64,000 nt of DNA, from contig WTPW01000627.1 in assembly GCA_009809945.1 (NCBI GenBank), forward strand, positions 257,173 to 321,172, given 5' to 3'. The DNA is from Gigaspora margarita (lineage: Eukaryota > Glomeromycota > Glomeromycetes > Diversisporales > Gigasporaceae). Made by a program: the position numbers and the translations under genes. Position 1 is the first letter of the stretch; each line of letters begins with the position of its first letter. The notes under the pieces were generated by a model. The model saw only the letters and a list, made by a program, of their open reading frames with translations, searched no databases and was not told the DNA's origin. This document shows positions 60,045 to 64,000 of the stretch, piece by piece.

Positions 60045-60289
60045 ATATGTATAATAATAATTAACAAATAAAAATAAAATTTTTATATTAAATTGTGAAA
60101 CCTTGTAAAAATTTGCAAAACCTGTAAAACGTTTAAAAATTTGCAAAAACCTGTAAATGTTTAAAAATTTGCAAAAATCATGATTATGCAAATATAATAT
60201 TAATTGATATAGTATATATCAATTAATATTTATATCAAATATATATCGATTACTATCACTATTGATAGAAATCAACAGGGTGTTTAGTA

Positions 60290-61199
60290 TCAATATATGT
60301 TACAAATCATAATTTAAAATAAAATTTATATTTTCTACTTAGCCTGCTAACCTTTTAATCACACTAATACTTGTTTATTATAACTTTTTTTAAAACTAAA
60401 CCCTAACTTAACTCCTAAACCTAAAAAATGCACTTCAAAATAATTTAGTTTTCAAGATTTTATACTATAATTTTATTTTAATTTGGATTTCATTTTATCT
60501 GGTACAATATATATCTTATCCAGTATCAGAGGTAGAATTGGATATTGGTCAGAACCACGTGATGTCAATTTTCGCCAGAGTTTCCATGAAGGTACCATGA
60601 TCACCTGGTTGAAAACTGGTTCTGCGCACAGCCCACCGATTGAATGAATTTATCTAAATCGGGAAGGACATTAAATGCAAGATCGAAGAAGCTTCGATAT
60701 GGTGTGATTCTGACCTTTGAGTAAGAAAATTATGGGATAGATGATAGATTTTATGAATCCTATTAGAAGTAGAATAGTATAAAAAGATCATGTAATTTAC
60801 TATTCCAAGGCATGAATTGAAGGTGTCGTTACTTGTCCTGTGAATAAAAATTAAGAAACTGATCTTGGTTTTCTTTGTCCCTTATTTATAAAAATAAACA
60901 GTCCCGTTGACTCACCTTATATTCAATACACCTTAGCCTTGCCAAATCATACCGCCTCTCACATTAGGTATATTGTGAAGTGTTTCTTTGGTCTTGGTGG
61001 TTGGTGGTTGTCCATCCCGTGATGCCAGCCCAGATATCTGCCTTCAACACCAGTTAGTAATCAATATATATCTATATATAAAATTTGCTAATGTTATACA
61101 TGCCAAAATTGTAGATCTATCTATATACTAGATTGTACCAACTCATATTGGTAGTATTGAGTTATGTCAAGTATATAGTACAAAATAAATTTTGGAGGA
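60290..61199. other. Unassigned; possible solo-LTR-like segment near 60540-61050
   Basis: From 60540 to 61050 the DNA is less AT-rich and has AGTATAAAAAGATCATG (TATA-like) about 75 bp before GAATAAAAATT (poly-A-signal-like) and an end in CTTCAACA. Boundaries and target duplication could not be fixed. The rest holds no gene. Confidence 0.3.
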
Positions 61200-61600
61200 A
61201 AAACTATATAGAAATCATACTTGGTAAGACCTGAATAGAGAAGTAGCCAACCTCTGATAGTACTATAAAATAGAAACTAAACAGAAATAGAAGAATAATA
61301 GAAGCCAAGAAAGAAAACTAGATAATAAAAAGAATCTATAGTAGGCTCTTACCAATCTGGCTACTAGAATTGTACCAGAGGAAAAGAACTTGTATTGTAG
61401 AAGCATATATCAGAAAAAGAGAGTCCTGGGCTCAACTAGCAAACCAATTCTTCAAGGTCTTTGGTTTGGAAGTTATGTAAAATATAGGTAGAAGAGATTT
61501 GAAAAGAAAAAGAAAGTAAAAAAAAGTAATCGCTAGTGCTAGGGAACTTCATAAAGACTACTATACTAGCATATATAATAATAGAAAAGTAGTAGCTTGA
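61200..61600 (+). repeat. Decayed repeat related to 47.6-47.9 kb
   Basis: It shares ACTTGGTAAGACC-like, GAATTGTACCAGAGGAAAAG and CAAACCAATTCTT words with the repeat at 47580-47900, heavily diverged and without a frame. Confidence 0.5.
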
Positions 61601-61864
61601 TACATGGGCTAGATTGTAGCATCATCCAAAAAGTAGCTTGAGATACAAACCTAGTAGTAGTTGTACTACAGGTATTATTAGTAAATAACAGTATAGAAAA
61701 ATTCTAGATTGAGTATGTGCATAGAATATATAGAATGCTCTAGTAGGTTTAGAACATAGATAAAATAGTTTAAGTCCTAGTACTTGTAGCATAAAATAAC
61801 AATTAGTTGTAATAGTCATGGATATTATAATGATGCTAATAAAAAAATAAGGCAAGATCTCACC

Positions 61865-62578
61865 TTAATACAAAAAAAAAATAAAAAATAACAAAAAAAA
61901 TTTGTTTCACTAACCAAAGTTTTAGATTCTATATAATGCAAAACAAAAAATTAAAGTAGTATATCCTAATCTTAGATATAAACATTATTTTATTAATTTA
62001 TAGAAAATTAAGAAAAAAAAGTGCTAACTGATCTAAGTTTTCAGATTCTATATAATACAAAATGAATAATCAACTTTAAGTGGTCTAATCTTAGATATGA
62101 ATATTATTCTATTAATTTATAGTCAGTTAAAAAAAAATCTAATCTACTAACCAAAGTTTTCAGATCCTATATCAGATATAATGCAAAATAAAAGTCAAAT
62201 TAGTATAACCTAATCTTAGATATGAACATTATTCTATTAATTTATTGTAAATTAAAAAAAAAGAAAAAAAAAAAGAAAAAAAATCTTACTGATCTACCAA
62301 AGTTTTCAGATTCCATATAATGCAAAACAAAAAATTAACTTTGTATAGTCTAATCTTAGATATGAATATTATTTTATTATTTTATAATAAATTATAAAAA
62401 AATTTTTGACCAACTAACTAAAGTTTTTATATTCTATATAATATAAAATAAAAAATCAACTTTGTATAGTAATCTTAAATATAAACATTATTCTAATAAT
62501 TTATAATATGTAAATTAAATAACTGATCCAATTCCATATAATGTATAATGCCAAACAAATAATCAACTTTGTGTGGCC
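61865..62578 (+). repeat. Tandem array 3, same monomer, ending in a Harbinger-like tip
   Basis: About six units of the array 1 monomer. The last ends ATCAACTTTGTGTGGCC followed by TAA, which inverted reads GGCCACACAAAGTTGAT: a complete PIF/Harbinger-type tip next to its usual 3-bp target. Confidence 0.85.
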
Positions 62579-62679
62579 TAAACATATATACATTCACTTA
62601 AAAACAAATTTTTTTTTTTAAAGTGTCTGTCTTTGGTACTTGGAAATTTTTTATTCAAGATATTTAGGGCCATCAGTAT

Positions 62680-63250
62680 CCCACTTAAGGGGATACTGGC
62701 ATTTGTTACAATGATGAGGATACAACTAGCCACATGTACACTTTTGGTATCTAATTTAAGTAGTCCACTCTAAGGTTCTACACTAGCTGTTATACCTGCA
62801 ACCCAACTACAGGAATTGCCTATTTAAACCCTCTAAGCCTGTTCCACCTGCTAATCCATCTTGTATCACCAGTACAGCCACCATTCTAAATCTGGAGTTC
62901 ATACCAGATACTAATTACCACCTTTAGAACCTTGACAGAAAACTTGGTAGAGCAGTTTCTGTCCACACAAGTATTATCTACACTTTGGTAATTATCGCTA
63001 TAGTTGAGGCAAACACTTGCTAGACAAGATTACCACTGTCCCTCACCAATATCTACTTCTTGCCCTTGTAAGGTTCGCTCGTACCCTAGCACCCATATCT
63101 ACTGTTCTACCGGTCATTATTCTGACTTCCCAAACTTCCAAACTAGTTAGCCCAGAAGGGTCAATTTACCCAGTATTAGGTGCCACTATGTTTCTTTTTT
63201 CTCTTGGTATCTACTTATATAACATAGATCCTTTTCCTCTAGTGTAACTC
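62680..63250 (-). repeat. Decayed repeat, inverted relative of 47.8-48.5 kb
   Basis: The reverse complement shares CTATAGCGATAATTACCA, GATACAAGATGGATTAGCA, GGGTTTAAATAGGCAAT and GGGTTGCAGGTAT words with 47840-48540. The plus-strand 76-residue frame (63017-63247) is an opposite-strand shadow with no family. Confidence 0.55.
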
Positions 63251-63359
63251 TGGTAGCCAGGTTGGTGGACCCTTATCCTAGAGGGTCTTTTAATATTTGA
63301 TATTCCAGCTCTGGTTTTTGATTCTCCAGTTTTGGTATGGTGCAAGAAGCCTTTACTCA

Positions 63360-63710
63360 ACAATAAAATAGTATAACTTTAAAATGCACAACTTTTTATA
63401 GAAACAATATTTTTAAAAGCTATTTGGCAAATTTGCAAAGCATATTATAATGAACAAATTACTGGTCAGTTTTTAAAATGTTGCCTTTATAAAAAGTTAT
63501 AGCACTTTAAAGTTAATTAAAATTGAAACACATAGTAATTATATATAAAACAATAGTAATCTTTAAAACACATCAACTTTTATAGAGAAGGTTTTTCAAA
63601 AAAATATTTGGCAAACTTATAGAACCAATATTGCTCTAAAAAGTTACTAGTCAGTTTTAAAAAACCTCTTGTATAAAAAATTATAGTAATTTAAAAATTG
63701 AAACATGTTG
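63360..63710. repeat. Tandem duplication, unit about 175 bp
   Basis: Two diverged units each contain AACTTTTTATAGA-like, ATTTGGCAAA, TACTGGTCAGTTTTTAAA-like and TATAGCACTTTAAA-like blocks. No coding signal. Confidence 0.55.
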
Positions 63711-63929
63711 AGTATAGATTTCTTGCACTATAGCACTATTGAAGATCTTTAATACTTCCTTACTCAGGACTTACCAAACAGGTTTCCATTTCTCTAGTCC
63801 CTTAATTTGTCTGTATAATGATACACAAATATGCCCAAAAGCTCCTATTCTAGATAGTAACCAAGGTTACAGATAATATACCTGACCGATTGACAAGACA
63901 ACAGTTACTATACCATAGATCCATTTTTC

Positions 63930-64000
63930 AAAGCATTGCCAGTAGGATTTGAACCCTAGATCTGCTGCTTGGGGTGACAACTAGTATCTAAAATTGGGTT
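63930..64000 (-). repeat. tRNA-like SINE piece, cut by the window end
   Basis: On the minus strand GGGTTCAAATCCTACTGG is a good pol III B box with flanks, preceded by GTTGTCACCCCAAG as in 56145-56225. The 5' part lies at the window edge, so a real tRNA gene cannot be excluded but the anticodon arm does not fold convincingly. Confidence 0.45.

Larger units (their letters stand above)
57109..60281. repeat. 2-kb interspersed repeat, copy 2, with two insertions
   Basis: GTTTAGTAT lies at 57100-57108 and 60282-60290. It follows copy 1 (29664-31709) block by block: ATTGATTAAA start, GTATTACAAGATCAGATTAG, repeated CACTTTGCAAGAA, then TTGTGAAACCTTG. Insertions at 58703-59428 and 59485-60044 are absent from copy 1. 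Confidence 0.72.

Noticed and set aside
63017-63247. 76-codon plus-strand frame with a hydrophobic stretch
   Set aside because: It lies opposite to a decayed repeat whose other copy at 47.9 kb has no such frame.

Overview
The window looks like a piece of an arbuscular-mycorrhizal fungal genome, most likely Rhizophagus or a close Glomeromycotina relative. Three things point there: extreme AT richness with short GT-AG introns; several copies of a BTB-BACK-TLDc gene; and a ruined gene combining Sel1-like repeats with a TKL-type kinase, together with a Mutator-like transposase and very many DNA-transposon remnants. The organism is an inference from these families, not from a database match. No bacterial feature, rRNA gene or CRISPR array was seen.

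The only gene that reads as intact is a two-exon BTB-BACK-TLDc gene on the minus strand at 7.7-9.2 kb. Five more copies, all on the minus strand, lie at 7.0, 9.9, 15.7-21.8, 36.9-38.5 and 41.5-47.1 kb. One (36.9-38.5 kb) is whole except for a single in-frame stop codon. The others are truncated or split by transposons. Their flanks are duplicated as well, so 0.2-7.4 kb and 39.3-42 kb are paralogous stretches.

Around and inside these genes lies a dense layer of mobile DNA: a 4.7-kb MULE-like element with a broken transposase gene (0.5-5.2 kb); hAT-like elements with 8-bp target duplications at 14.2, 18.3, 23.6, 26.8 and 43.0 kb; PIF/Harbinger-like elements with TAA/TTA duplications at 14.9, 28.7 and 42.6 kb; several TA-flanked Tc1/mariner or pogo-type MITEs; fold-back elements; and a probable Helitron 3' end. 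Duplicated copies of several loci lack the insertions, which gives natural empty sites.

The most striking structure is at 42.6-45.9 kb. A Harbinger-like element inside a dead BTB-TLDc gene contains a hAT element, which contains a fold-back element, which contains another element with identical 46-bp ends. Each level has its own matching target duplication.

The right half (46-64 kb) holds no recognisable intact gene. It contains a Sel1/kinase pseudogene, tandem arrays whose monomer carries a Harbinger-like terminal motif, a 2-kb repeat that also occurs at 29.7-31.7 kb, tRNA-like (SINE-type) pieces, and decayed retroelement-like stretches. Two runs of N (10778-11013 and 44198-45089) limit interpretation.
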